Shown here: positions 15,747-24,445 of the stretch, piece after piece | Position numbering within the stretch: the first letter of the stretch is position 1 | Layout of the letters: each line of letters opens with the position of its first letter | Assembly (NCBI RefSeq): GCF_004327985.1 | Contig: NZ_SJDL01000041.1 | Span: forward strand, 1-47,492 | DNA length: 47,492 nt | Reading direction: 5' to 3' | DNA from: Marinobacter halodurans | GTDB lineage: Bacteria > Pseudomonadota > Gammaproteobacteria > Pseudomonadales > Oleiphilaceae | Position numbers and translations under genes: made by a program | Notes under the pieces: generated by a model | Told to the model about the DNA's origin: nothing | The model's database searches: none | Seen by the model: the letters and a program-made list of their open reading frames with translations, nothing else

Positions 15747-16184
15747 ATGCCTCATTTCGCTTCTGAAGACGATATAGCGTTCAGGATGCAGGTTGAGTCC
15801 TGCGAATTTCCCGTTTCTGAATTCAATCACCGGGCCCATGTGCGCCTGGCGTATACGTATCTTGTCGAGAACGGGGCCGAGGAGTCCGTGCAGTTGATGC
15901 GACACGCCCTGCTGGGATTGTTGAAGCACGCCGGCGTGGAGCCGTCCCGGAAGTACCACCAGACACTGACGGAAGCCTGGGTTCTGGCCGTTCGCCACTT
16001 TATGGCGAATACGGCCACCTCGACATCCGCTGACGAGTTTATTGAACAGAATCCCGCGCTGCTCGACTCCGGCATCATGATGACGCACTACTCGGCAGAC
16101 CGGCTGTTTTCAGAACAGGCCCGCCAATCGTTTGTCGCCCCGGATCTGGATCCCATTCCCGTGCACGAAAACCCGATGGCGTGA
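15747..16184 (+). CDS. Conserved hypothetical protein (FNHRAHVRLA / YHQTLTEAW family)
   Basis: 145 residues, no signal peptide or membrane helix. Two conserved-looking blocks, FNHRAHVRLAYTYL near residue 26 and KYHQTLTEAWVLAV near 72, plus a YSADRLFS-FVAPDL tail. I recall widespread uncharacterised small proteins with the same H..H(L/V)R(L/V)A and (Y/F)H.T(L/I)T pattern. The histidines might form a ligand- or metal-binding site; function unknown. The gene is divergent from the short AraC regulator, with 325 bases between them, and starts at the ATG at 15747. Confidence 0.75.
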   Translation: MPHFASEDDIAFRMQVESCEFPVSEFNHRAHVRLAYTYLVENGAEESVQLMRHALLGLLKHAGVEPSRKYHQTLTEAWVLAVRHFMANTATSTSADEFIEQNPALLDSGIMMTHYSADRLFSEQARQSFVAPDLDPIPVHENPMA

Positions 16185-16503
16185 CGCCTCCCGCCAAGCC
16201 GGCGTCGGTGAGAAGCGCCCGGCACCGGCTTGTTCCACGCCCTGCCGTCTGGTGCTCCCGTTGCCCATGAACAGAAACGACAGATCGAGCCCCTTTTAAC
16301 CACGCCCGCTTGAATCCGGCCCGGTCCATTCCTAGGCTGGGCAGGTATCACATCCAAAGGCAGGGACTGCTCCAACTGAGAGAGGGCCGCAGTGTGAGGC
16401 AAAAAACGTCCGACGTCCCGTATCGATCGACGGTCAGCGCATCATGCGGATGGCCCGCGGATACGGCAAGAGTAGCCACTCTCCTCACCGGTTGGGCTTC
16501 CGT
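16185..16503. other. Intergenic stretch with a short inverted repeat
   Basis: About 320 bases. GACGCC (16183-16188) and GGCGTC (16201-16206) can pair just after the preceding stop codon, but there is no T-run. The rest contains no convincing gene or promoter. Confidence 0.35.
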
Positions 16504-17790
16504 ATGAAGGTGCCGTCGAGCACCAGCTTTGCCCTGCTCGGGGCGGGCCTGATCGCCATCAGCTACGGACTTGCGCGTTTCGCCTTCGGCCTGTTCGTCC
16601 CGCCCATCCGCGACGATCTGGCGCTGGCGCCGGATGTGATCGGCCTCATCGGCTCCCTGCCGCTCATCAGTTTTGTACTGGCCACGCTGGTCGCTCCGGT
16701 CACCGCCGTTCGCCTCGGTGCCCGCAATACGACGGTGCTTTCCGGTGTGTTCGGCGTGGTGGGCCTGGGGCTGATCAGTCAGGCCTCGGGCGCCCTGTCG
16801 CTCAGTGTGGGGGTGTTTGCCTGCGGCATCTGCACGGGGTTGATGATGCCGGCGCTCACCGCGGCGATGCAGGCGCTGGTCAACCGCTCGCTGCACGGCC
16901 GCGTCAGCTCGGTGATGAACGCCGGGACCAGTGTGGGTGTCATCGTTGCCGTACCGGCGGTCCTGTTCATCGCCAGCGCCTGGCGTTCCGCGTACTTTGC
17001 CTTTGCCGTTGTGGCGGTCGTCGGGGTGGTCGCCGCCTGGGCCTTTATCCCCTCGGTGTCGCGGGTGACGCCGCTGAACGCGGCACCTCCGCCCCCGATC
17101 AGCAGCCTGCAATGGTCGCGCCTCTTCCGGCTGTCGCTGTTTGCGTTCGCGATGGGCTTCGTGTCCGCTGCCTACTGGATCTTCGCGCCGGATCTGATGG
17201 TCACGCTCAGCGACCAGCCGCCGGGCGCCACCGGCTGGCTGTGGCTGGCCGTCGGTATCGCCGGACTTGGTGGTGCGGTGGTGGCCGATCTGGCGGATCG
17301 CAACAACCCGCCCATCACCCAGGCGCTGATGCTGATGATGCTGGCCGCGAGCCTGACCCTGCTGGCCGCCAGCCCCGGCCAGATCGTGATCACGATATTC
17401 TCCGCCCTGGTCTTCGGCCTGGCCTACATGAGCCTGACGGGTCTCTACCTGATGACCGGCATCCGGCTGCTGCCGGGCCGGCTGTCGATGGGACCGGTGC
17501 TGCCTTTCATGGCCGTCTCGCTCGGACAGGCGACGGGCTCGCCCGTTGTCGGTCTTATGGTCAAGACGTTCGGCTACGCCGATGCGTTTTCCATGTTCGC
17601 CGCCACCGGCATTGTGGTGGCACTGCTATCCCCCCTCTATCCCCGCCACATCGAACAGGAACCCGAGGACCCCCCCGAAGACGAAACGGGGCTCCAGGCC
17701 GCCTACGATCACCAGCTCCAGGGCGAGGACGGCGAGCCATGGGTGGATCAGGGCCTTCCCGATTCGGAGACGGAAGAAATCCAGCACTGA
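16504..17790 (+). CDS. MFS transporter
   Basis: About 428 residues with twelve hydrophobic segments. The N-terminal SYGLARFAFGLFVPPIRDDL pattern and the intracellular RLGARN loop after helix 2 are typical of the major facilitator superfamily (YbfB/YjiJ- or CynX-like branches). Direction and substrate are unknown. The C-terminus ends with an acidic tail (EQEPEDPPEDE). The start is uncertain: ATG at 16504 gives a normal N-terminus; ATG at 16444 or 16450 would add about 20 residues. No strong ribosome site precedes either. Confidence 0.85.
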   Translation: MKVPSSTSFALLGAGLIAISYGLARFAFGLFVPPIRDDLALAPDVIGLIGSLPLISFVLATLVAPVTAVRLGARNTTVLSGVFGVVGLGLISQASGALSLSVGVFACGICTGLMMPALTAAMQALVNRSLHGRVSSVMNAGTSVGVIVAVPAVLFIASAWRSAYFAFAVVAVVGVVAAWAFIPSVSRVTPLNAAPPPPISSLQWSRLFRLSLFAFAMGFVSAAYWIFAPDLMVTLSDQPPGATGWLWLAVGIAGLGGAVVADLADRNNPPITQALMLMMLAASLTLLAASPGQIVITIFSALVFGLAYMSLTGLYLMTGIRLLPGRLSMGPVLPFMAVSLGQATGSPVVGLMVKTFGYADAFSMFAATGIVVALLSPLYPRHIEQEPEDPPEDETGLQAAYDHQLQGEDGEPWVDQGLPDSETEEIQH

Positions 17791-18051
17791 AGTCGCGCTC
17801 CTGATGCACCACAAGCATTGACACGTCGCCATACTTGACGATGGCCGCGCCGGTTTCCCTATTGTGGGCAACCCTGACAGCCTGACAACCCTGCCCCTGC
17901 CATCAACAGGACTCGCTCTCGGTATGTCAGACTCATAGCGACACGCCCAGGCTTGCGGTAATCTCCTCCTCCAACCACCCGGCGAATGTGACCAGGATTC
18001 ATCAGAACGAGTCCGGACCCCGTCCGCGAATTCATACAAAGAGACATCAAC

Positions 18052-19122
18052 ATGGGACGATCAACGACCTGGATGGGCCTGATGCTGGCCATACTGTCTA
18101 CCAGCGTTCAGGCCGCAGACAGCGGCGCGTACTTTTCCCACCAGGACTGGGAAGTCGCCTGCGACAACACCGGCACCTGCCGGGCGGCCGGCTACCAGGA
18201 CTTTGACGATCCCCAGTCGGTCTCGGTGCTGCTGACCCGGAACGCCGGCCCGGACACACCGGTGACCGGAAAGCTGCGGATCGGGGAAGTGAACCTGGAC
18301 GACGTGCAGCTGGCCTCGTTGCACGATGATCCCGGGATCGCGTTGCGCATCGATGGCAGGCTCGTCGGAAACCTGGAGATCGATCCCGATTCGTTGACGG
18401 CGGACCTGCCGGAAAAACTGGTGGCCGCGTTGCTTGCCGTGTTTCACCGAAACAGCGATATCGAATGGACCCATGACGATTATCGCTGGCATCTCTCCGA
18501 CGCCGGCGCGACCGCCGTGCTGACGAAGATGGACGATGTGCAGGGCCGTGTGGGCACGCCGGGTGCCCTGGTCGCCACCGGCTCGAACCGGGAAGGTAAC
18601 GTCCCGCCGCCGACACCTGCGCCCGTCGTGGTTGCCGTGCCGGTGGCCGAGAAGGCCGGGTCGCCCCAACCGCTGCCAACCGGGGATCGGCCCGACCTGC
18701 GAACCGCGCTGGCTGCCACGCTGGGGAGCGATGACGAGTGTCTCGGCCTGAGTCCGTCCGGGAATGTCGGCGAGCTGGAGGCGGTTCGCCTCACCGACAG
18801 GCGTCTGCTGGTTTCCACCACCTGCTGGATGGGCGCCTATAACATGGGAACCGGTTATTGGGTCGTCAACGATACGGCACCCTATCAGCCCGCCCTGGTG
18901 ACCCTCTCCGCCAGTGGCTACGAGGACGGCACCATCTACGCCGCCCAAAAGGGACGGGGCCTGGGCGATTGCTGGTCCCGGGACGACTGGACCTGGAACG
19001 GCGAGCGATTCGTCCACACCGCGTCGTACACCACCGGCAAATGCCGCCTGATCGCCGCCGGCGGCGCCTGGATCCTGCCGACGCTGGTGACGGAGGTTCA
19101 AAAGACGTCCGAGACTCACTGA
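18052..19122 (+). CDS. DUF1176-type periplasmic protein
   Basis: 356 residues. A signal peptide ends near residue 22 (VQAADS). The N-terminal YFSHQDWEVACDNTGTCRAAGY is the opening signature of DUF1176 proteins. A proline-rich linker (PPPTPAPVVVAVPV) near residue 185-200 separates it from the C-terminal half (CWMGAYNMGTGYWVVND, DCWSRDDWTWNGERF), with paired cysteines suggesting disulfides. Function not established; probably periplasmic. The start ATG at 18052 has AAGAGA upstream. Confidence 0.85.
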   Translation: MGRSTTWMGLMLAILSTSVQAADSGAYFSHQDWEVACDNTGTCRAAGYQDFDDPQSVSVLLTRNAGPDTPVTGKLRIGEVNLDDVQLASLHDDPGIALRIDGRLVGNLEIDPDSLTADLPEKLVAALLAVFHRNSDIEWTHDDYRWHLSDAGATAVLTKMDDVQGRVGTPGALVATGSNREGNVPPPTPAPVVVAVPVAEKAGSPQPLPTGDRPDLRTALAATLGSDDECLGLSPSGNVGELEAVRLTDRRLLVSTTCWMGAYNMGTGYWVVNDTAPYQPALVTLSASGYEDGTIYAAQKGRGLGDCWSRDDWTWNGERFVHTASYTTGKCRLIAAGGAWILPTLVTEVQKTSETH

Positions 19123-19186
19123 GAGGCCCCGCTCAAACACGTCGCGCAGGAAAGCCCCTGCCGGACAAACCACTCCTGGAGACAGC

Positions 19187-19552
19187 ATGATGAGCAAGCG
19201 AGACCATGGCCGAGTGGAGCGACGCCTGATTGCCGCGCTGACCCGGGCCTGCGAGGACGCCAAACCCCTGCTCCCCGGGTTCACCTGGCTGACTCACGAG
19301 GTCGATTACCAGCGCTTTCCGGAAAGGCTGATGATCACCTGGGTGTTCGATACCGACGCCAACCTTGCCCGCGCCCTGAAAAGCGACGACTGGCCGTGGA
19401 TACATGACCTCACGGCCGAGGCGCTGGCCGATGCCGGCATTGCGGTCGATGACATCACGTGCCACGTGGATCTCGACAGCGAGCAGGCCTGCCAGCGGAC
19501 CCATGCGGGCAACTGGGAACGCCGCCTGAAAGCAAAGCCGGCGCGGCACTGA
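19187..19552 (+). CDS. Conserved hypothetical protein
   Basis: 121 residues, no signal peptide or membrane helix. Contains TWLTHEVDYQRFPERLMITWVF and a C-terminal NWERRLK. I recall similar small proteins of unknown function in gammaproteobacteria but no named family. GGAG lies a few bases before ATG codons at 19187 and 19190; either could be used. It follows the DUF1176 gene by 64 bases on the same strand. Confidence 0.65.
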   Translation: MMSKRDHGRVERRLIAALTRACEDAKPLLPGFTWLTHEVDYQRFPERLMITWVFDTDANLARALKSDDWPWIHDLTAEALADAGIAVDDITCHVDLDSEQACQRTHAGNWERRLKAKPARH

Positions 19553-19609
19553 ATGGCCAGCAAGATCGACTTAACTGAGCGGTCCAGCCGTGACTGCCAG
19601 GCGGGCGGG

Positions 19610-19718
19610 CGCCCGCCATCCTCGGCATGATCTCACGCATCAGCGCCATAAAGGTCCGCAACCGGGCCGGGTAGTAGGTGACGTGGGGATAGAGCAGGTA
19701 AATGGACAGTGAGTCCGC
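19610..19718 (-). pseudogene. LysR-family regulator, C-terminal remnant
   Basis: About 36 codons translate to SIYLLYPHVTYYPARLRTFM followed by ALMREIMPRM. This is the characteristic end of LysR-type regulators (final strand, YPH/YPxxRxLPxKxRxFxDF, last helix). Everything upstream is missing and the frame continues without a stop at the expected place, so it is a decayed tail. It lies between the hypothetical gene at 19187 and the HAD gene. Confidence 0.65.
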
Positions 19719-19800
19719 ACATGACAGGACAATCGATCTTGAGCCCCGACCTGCGTAGCATGACCGTCATCCACTCATGACAGCACGGGTTTCTCTCGCC

Positions 19801-20478
19801 ATGGACCACACCGATATCGCGGCAAAACGCTTCGCCGCCCTGCTCTTCGATATGGATGGCACGATCCTGAGTTCCATCGCCTCAGCCGAGCGCGTCTGGG
19901 CAGACTGGGCCCGGAATCACGGTCTTGACGTGGAGTCGTTCCTGCCCACCATCCACGGGATCCAGGCGGTCGAGACGATCCGGCGACTGGACCTCCCCGG
20001 CGTGGACCCGGTGGTCGAGGCCGAGCGCATCCTGCGGGCGGAGATCGACGACGTACAGGACGTTGAAGCCATTGCGGGCGTTGCGGCGTTCCTCGAACGC
20101 CTGCCTGCGGAACGCTGGGCGATTGTGACATCGGCGCCCCGGGCGCTGGCCGAGCGGCGCATTGCCGCGGCCAGCCTGCCGATACCGCCCGTGTTGATCG
20201 CGGCGGAGGACGTCGAGCGAAGCAAGCCGGCCCCGGACGGTTACCTGCTGGCTGCCGCCCGCCTGCAGGTCGAGGCCGGCGACTGCCTGGTGTTCGAGGA
20301 CGCGGCGGCGGGCATCGAGTCGGGCGCTGCCGCCGGAGCCAGCGTCGTTGTCGTCACGGCGACCCATCGTCACACTGTCGAATGGCCTCATCCGGCCATT
20401 GTCCATTACGAGGGTCTGCATGCCACTCGGGAGGAGGATGGCGTAACCGTCCACGGCCTGATGTTTCCCCGGGCCTGA
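19801..20478 (+). CDS. HAD-superfamily phosphatase (subfamily IA)
   Basis: 225 residues. HAD motif I is FDMDGT (nucleophile Asp17, acid/base Asp19), motif II is VTSAP, motif III the Lys in RSKPAPDGY, motif IV is FEDAAAG. The helical cap between motifs I and II is that of sugar-phosphate or phosphoglycolate phosphatases. Cytoplasmic, Mg-dependent. An upstream in-frame ATG at 19777 would add eight residues; neither start has a clear ribosome site. It stands alone. Confidence 0.88.
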   Translation: MDHTDIAAKRFAALLFDMDGTILSSIASAERVWADWARNHGLDVESFLPTIHGIQAVETIRRLDLPGVDPVVEAERILRAEIDDVQDVEAIAGVAAFLERLPAERWAIVTSAPRALAERRIAAASLPIPPVLIAAEDVERSKPAPDGYLLAAARLQVEAGDCLVFEDAAAGIESGAAAGASVVVVTATHRHTVEWPHPAIVHYEGLHATREEDGVTVHGLMFPRA

Positions 20479-20672
20479 ATCCACGCCTGAATCGCCGGGG
20501 GGATATCTGCCGCCCGGTCCCGTCTCTCATGTCAGTCCCAATGCGTCTCCGCGCGAGCCGCGTTCAATGTTGGCCCATCGGTAAATCCGGCCTCCCGCCC
20601 ATCCAGGGTCGCCCAGATCAACTCAGGCTCCGTGAATCACGGCCACACAGCGTTACGATATAACATAACCCA

Positions 20673-20687
20673 GGAACTTAATGTTCC
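20673..20687. promoter_or_regulatory. Small palindrome upstream of the SbmA-like gene
   Basis: GGAAC-TTAAT-GTTCC, a perfect 5-base inverted repeat about 80 bases before the start, just after a TATAACAT element (20659-20666) that could serve as a -10. A possible operator; no regulator identified. Confidence 0.3.
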
Positions 20688-20765
20688 CGTCCCAATCCCA
20701 ATGAATCACTGACACCCTCAGGGGTTTTGCAGGGCCAGCCCTGCTTCAACCAGGTACGTTTGACG

Positions 20766-22055
20766 ATGTTCGTATCTTTCTTCCCCAGACCCAGACTGCT
20801 CCTGTCCTCCTTCGTCGCCTGGGCGCTGTTCTGCGTCCTCGCCTGGTATTTGCTGGCCAAGGGTGCCGGCCCCGACCTGAGCCTCGGCGACCTGTTTGGC
20901 TATGGCTTCCCCGCTGCCCCCGGCACCGGCGCGGACGACGCCGCAAAAGCCGCGTTCAAGGCCGCCACGGACGACGCCATGACATTCTGGTTCTACCAGT
21001 ACTTCATCGCGGCGATCGGGCTGTTTACCGGTTCGTGGATGTTCTTTGCCCGCCATCCCTGGCAACGCTGGTCGGTCGGCGGCTCCGCGTTGATGCTGTT
21101 TATCAACGGGTTCCTGGTGGAACTGGATGTCCGCATCAACGACTGGTTCGGAAGCTTTTATGACCTGGTGCAAAAGGCGTTGGGAAAAGCCAGCTCGGTG
21201 GAGCCATCGGCTTACTATCTGGAGATCGCCACCTTCCTGAAGATTGCGCTGGTTTACGTCATCGTCGCGACGGTCTTCCGCTTTTTCGTCAGCCATTTCA
21301 TCTTTCGCTGGCGTACCGCGATGAACGCCTATTACACCGCACTGTGGGACAAGCTGCGCCACATCGAAGGCGCGGCGCAACGTGTCCAGGAAGATACGAT
21401 GCGTTTTGCCTCGATCTCGGAAGATCTGGGCGCCAGCCTGATGGACTCCCTGATGACGCTGATCGCCTTCCTGCCCCTGTTGTGGGCCCTCTCGGCCCAC
21501 GTCAGGGAATTACCGATCGTCGGCCCGGTCAGCCAGGGCCTGGTGTTTGTCGCCATCTTCTGGTCGATCATCGGGACCACGCTCGTGGCCGTAGCCGGCA
21601 TGAAACTCCCGGGACTCCAGTTCCGCAACCAGCGGGTGGAGGCGGCATACCGGAAGGAGCTGGTATATGGTGAGGATCATGCCGAGCGCGCCCAACCGGC
21701 CACCTTGCGCGAGCTCTTCCAGAACGTCCGCAAGAACTACTTCCGCCTGTACTTTCACTACCTCTACTTCAACGTCGTGCGGATTTCCTACCTGCAGGTC
21801 GGTGCGTTGGTGCCTTACATCGCCCTGGGCCCGGCGATTATCGGTGGCTCACTGACCCTGGGCATCATGCAGCAGATCGTGCGGGCGTTTGGGCGCGTTG
21901 AGTCGTCGTTCCAGTATCTCGTCAATTCCTGGACCACCATCATCGAGCTGCTGTCCATCCACAAGCGCCTGAAGGCCTTTGAAGCGACCCTCGCCGGAGA
22001 GCCCTTACCGGACATTGATCGCCGTTACCTGGAGCAGTCGTTTGCCGATCCGTGA
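20766..22055 (+). CDS. sbmA: SbmA/BacA-like peptide transporter
   Basis: 429 residues (E. coli SbmA is about 406). SbmA/BacA-family features are visible: several membrane helices, FFPRPRLLLSSFVAW at the start, RINDWFGSFYDLVQKAL in the first third, FRWRTAMNAYYTALWDKLRHIEGAAQRVQEDT in the middle and GLQFRNQRVEAAYRKELVYGED near the end. SbmA is a proton-driven inner-membrane homodimer that imports proline-rich peptides, microcins and bleomycin (established). There is no ABC ATPase domain, as expected. The start is taken as ATG at 20766; a TTG at 20727 is possible. Because the gene sits alone, its physiological peptide is unknown. Confidence 0.93.
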   Translation: MFVSFFPRPRLLLSSFVAWALFCVLAWYLLAKGAGPDLSLGDLFGYGFPAAPGTGADDAAKAAFKAATDDAMTFWFYQYFIAAIGLFTGSWMFFARHPWQRWSVGGSALMLFINGFLVELDVRINDWFGSFYDLVQKALGKASSVEPSAYYLEIATFLKIALVYVIVATVFRFFVSHFIFRWRTAMNAYYTALWDKLRHIEGAAQRVQEDTMRFASISEDLGASLMDSLMTLIAFLPLLWALSAHVRELPIVGPVSQGLVFVAIFWSIIGTTLVAVAGMKLPGLQFRNQRVEAAYRKELVYGEDHAERAQPATLRELFQNVRKNYFRLYFHYLYFNVVRISYLQVGALVPYIALGPAIIGGSLTLGIMQQIVRAFGRVESSFQYLVNSWTTIIELLSIHKRLKAFEATLAGEPLPDIDRRYLEQSFADP

Positions 22056-22248
22056 CGTTATGGTTTTCCAAGGGCAGGCGGTACTCACAGCGACGGGGAC
22101 ATAGCCAGGCGGCCACACCGGGGAATGGCCTTGAATCTTAACGGGCGCGGCGGCTGAATGAAGCAGGATAGGGCCGTTTGCTCCGGCGGTCCCCCTGCCT
22201 CTGCGGCGGCGTCCAATGCAAACCGGGCTCCTGCCCGGGTCGCCTATC

Positions 22249-23790
22249 TCAGTTCGCTTCGAACACCAGCGCCCGGTTGTTGTGGCCGTCGGTGATCAGG
22301 AGTTTATCGCGCAGAAGCGCGCCGCCTACCGGGAAATAGAAAGTGCGTGCCGAAGCCATATCACTGGCATTGTCCTGGTTGTCGTCGTCGGCCGTGGCAT
22401 GGACGAAATCGGACTGGCCAAGTACCCTGTCGGCAGGCTGGAAACTCTCGGTTGGGAAGCGGTTCCACACCAGCAGGCGGTGGTTGTTGGTGTCGGGGAC
22501 GAACAGTTGCCGACCATTGGACCACACACCATCGTAGGGATGGTTTAGGGTGCGGGCTGTGGGAGTGGCGTCTGCCACACCGTCCTGGTTGTCGTCGTTT
22601 TCTATGTTGTGTGCAAAGTCGGCCTGGCCCAACACGATATCCGCAGGCTGGAAGTTCTCAGTCGGGAAACGGTTCCAGATCAGCACACGGCTGTTCTCGG
22701 TATCTGCCGCCACCAGACGTGAGCCGTCCGTCCAAACACCAGAGACCCCGCTCAAGGTGCGTGCGCTGGATGCGGCATCCGCTACATTATCCTGATTGTC
22801 GTCGCTTGCAGTGCAGTGGGTGAAATCCGCCTGCCCCAGGACAAGATCGGGCTCGGTACCCGTTGCCGTCGGTACGGAGTTCCAGACAAGAATGCGGTTG
22901 TTGGCACCGTCCGCGACCAGCAGCTTGCCATCGGCGATGGTCATATCCTCGGGAGCATACAGGCCCTGCGCAGAACAGTCACTGCTGCTGGAGGTAAAGT
23001 CTGCCTGGCCAAGCACGGCGCTGGCCGCTCTCGGCGCCGCATATGGCGCACTGTCGAAGATCAGGATACGGTTGTTCGCGTATTCCAACAGGTAGTAGTG
23101 GCCATTGTAGGCCAGCAGCCTCTGGGGGCCTTCAATCGACGAGTCCGTGGTGCCTCCGCTGCCCGTCATGAAATCCCCCTGGCCCACAACGTAACTGGCA
23201 GACGCACCGTTGACGGTTGGAATTCCGTCAAAGCCCAGCACGCGATTATTATCAAAGTCAGGGAGCCAGAGGATATCGTCAAAGAAGCTGGCATCGCTGT
23301 AAGGAAAATTCAGAGTGTCCGCGCCCGGGACGCCGCCCTGGTTCGAACTGCTGCCGGTAAAATCCGTCTGGCCAATAACCACGGCGGCATTCTGGAAGTC
23401 ACTGACGGTGAAATCGATGCCCAACGTCGTGTCCACCGTCGTGACGTTGCCAACGGTGTCCTCCACGGTCAGTTTCAAGGGTTGGTTGCCGCTTTCCCAG
23501 GCGCCCCAGGCGTCGTCTGGCGCCAACGTCAGCACCTTATTGTTACTGCTCCAGGTGCCGCCATCGGAAAGAACGCCGAGACCGCCATCGAAGCTGAGCG
23601 AACCGGGATCCATCGGTTTGCTGAAGGTGATAACGAGGTTGTCGCGGATACCCAGTGTGCCGCTGGGCGACACGCTCGCGGTGGCGGCATTCCCGGTGCT
23701 TACGGAGGACAGGTCGATGTCACAGGCAGACAGCAGTAACGTGAAAAGAGCGGGTAGCATCCACCCGGTTCGGGGAGTTATGAGTCTCAA
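22249..23790 (-). CDS. Beta-propeller (NHL-type repeat) lipoprotein with calcium-loop-like inserts
   Basis: 513 residues. The start is a TTG at 23790 with GGAG eight bases upstream, giving a compact lipoprotein signal (MRLITPRTGW, hydrophobic core, lipobox LLSAC). An Ig-like domain follows (VSPSGTLGIRDNLVITFSKPMD, near residues 38-60). Then come at least five repeats built on (V)VLGQADF ... NRxLVWNxxPT, the NHL/six-bladed propeller pattern. Three repeats carry DDNQDNVADA, DDNQDGVADA or DDNQDNASDM, which resemble DxNxDG calcium-binding loops. It is probably an outer-membrane or periplasmic-face lipoprotein; the ligand is unknown. An ATG at 23835 is possible but gives a poorer signal. Confidence 0.8.
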   Translation of the reverse strand: MRLITPRTGWMLPALFTLLLSACDIDLSSVSTGNAATASVSPSGTLGIRDNLVITFSKPMDPGSLSFDGGLGVLSDGGTWSSNNKVLTLAPDDAWGAWESGNQPLKLTVEDTVGNVTTVDTTLGIDFTVSDFQNAAVVIGQTDFTGSSSNQGGVPGADTLNFPYSDASFFDDILWLPDFDNNRVLGFDGIPTVNGASASYVVGQGDFMTGSGGTTDSSIEGPQRLLAYNGHYYLLEYANNRILIFDSAPYAAPRAASAVLGQADFTSSSSDCSAQGLYAPEDMTIADGKLLVADGANNRILVWNSVPTATGTEPDLVLGQADFTHCTASDDNQDNVADAASSARTLSGVSGVWTDGSRLVAADTENSRVLIWNRFPTENFQPADIVLGQADFAHNIENDDNQDGVADATPTARTLNHPYDGVWSNGRQLFVPDTNNHRLLVWNRFPTESFQPADRVLGQSDFVHATADDDNQDNASDMASARTFYFPVGGALLRDKLLITDGHNNRALVFEAN

Positions 23791-24126
23791 GGCACGATCT
23801 CCAGTAAAAGCCGGCATGGTGTTCTGTGGAAGCATAACCTGCCATTCTGGTCACGGCGCCTTCAGGCGCAGCCCCGCTTCCTGGCTCCCATGGCTTGCGA
23901 AAACCGATGATTCAGGTCATCGGCTTATTTAGGGGGCTGATGGGTCACAACGGCATTCTGGAGACACCACACCCCACGTCGGCACAATTATAAGCGACCA
24001 ATATTTAATCAACCATCAGCCCTTTCATTTCTTTACCATTCGACAAAAAGCGACACAAAGCACGTTGCGACTGCCCTGAAAACCAGGAGCGTTGCTAAAA
24101 ATCGTGCCTTGCGAGTGAACGACTCT

Positions 24127-24144
24127 GAATGCCCAGGGGCATTC
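24127..24144. repeat. Perfect short hairpin
   Basis: GAATGCCC-AG-GGGCATTC: 8-base arms, 2-base centre, about 300 bases before the homocysteine methyltransferase start. No T-run follows, so it is not a terminator on the plus strand. Confidence 0.5.
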
Positions 24145-24424
24145 GGAGGTGCTCAAAGGGTCCATGGATGTGCGAGCACGAACCCGCCCAGACGATAGGG
24201 TGTTTGACCTCGCAGTGGTCAACGACACGATCATAAGAACAGATATCCATGACACAGCCACGGCTTACACCGTCAAGTTCCTTCCCACTCAACCGAAGTC
24301 ACTGGTAGCTTCTATAAATAACCGGTGGCCGGTATGCATGCGCAGGGAGGGGCAACGGGATCGGATAAGCGCCGTTCCTGTCTCACAGGGGATGAACACC
24401 AATCGCTCCCACCAAGACTCATGT

Positions 24425-24436
24425 TTACCCGGGTAA
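24425..24436. promoter_or_regulatory. Palindrome immediately before the homocysteine methyltransferase start
   Basis: TTACCCGGGTAA, a perfect 12-base palindrome, ends 9 bases before the ATG at 24446 and overlaps the place where a ribosome-binding site would be. It could be an operator or affect translation; no regulator known. Confidence 0.35.
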
Positions 24437-24445
24437 TCTGATGTC

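Larger units (their letters stand above)
23791..24445. other. Long non-coding stretch with several inverted repeats
   Basis: About 650 bases without a convincing gene. The left half (23990-24050) is AT-rich and could hold promoters. The right half contains a perfect hairpin (24127-24144), an enclosing GTGCTC/GAGCAC pair (24149-24154, 24074-24079 offset to 24174-24179), a TCCATGGA palindrome and TTACCCGGGTAA ten bases before the next start. Two overlapping leftward open frames (24025-24261, 24095-24292) have no ribosome site and look spurious. Confidence 0.45.

Noticed and set aside
18061-19284. A 407-codon open frame antisense to the DUF1176 gene
   Set aside because: The plus-strand gene has a signal peptide, ribosome site and recognised domain; the antisense frame has none.
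22249-23790. CRISPR-like repeats in the propeller gene
   Set aside because: The repeated DNA encodes in-frame protein repeats of unequal length with diverged sequence; no uniform repeats or spacers.
24025-24292. Two overlapping leftward open frames before the homocysteine methyltransferase gene
   Set aside because: No ribosome sites and no family resemblance; the region is better described as structured non-coding DNA.
23990-24445. SAM or cobalamin riboswitch before the homocysteine methyltransferase gene
   Set aside because: The hairpins do not show the conserved core sequences of the riboswitches I know; only an uncharacterised structure can be reported.
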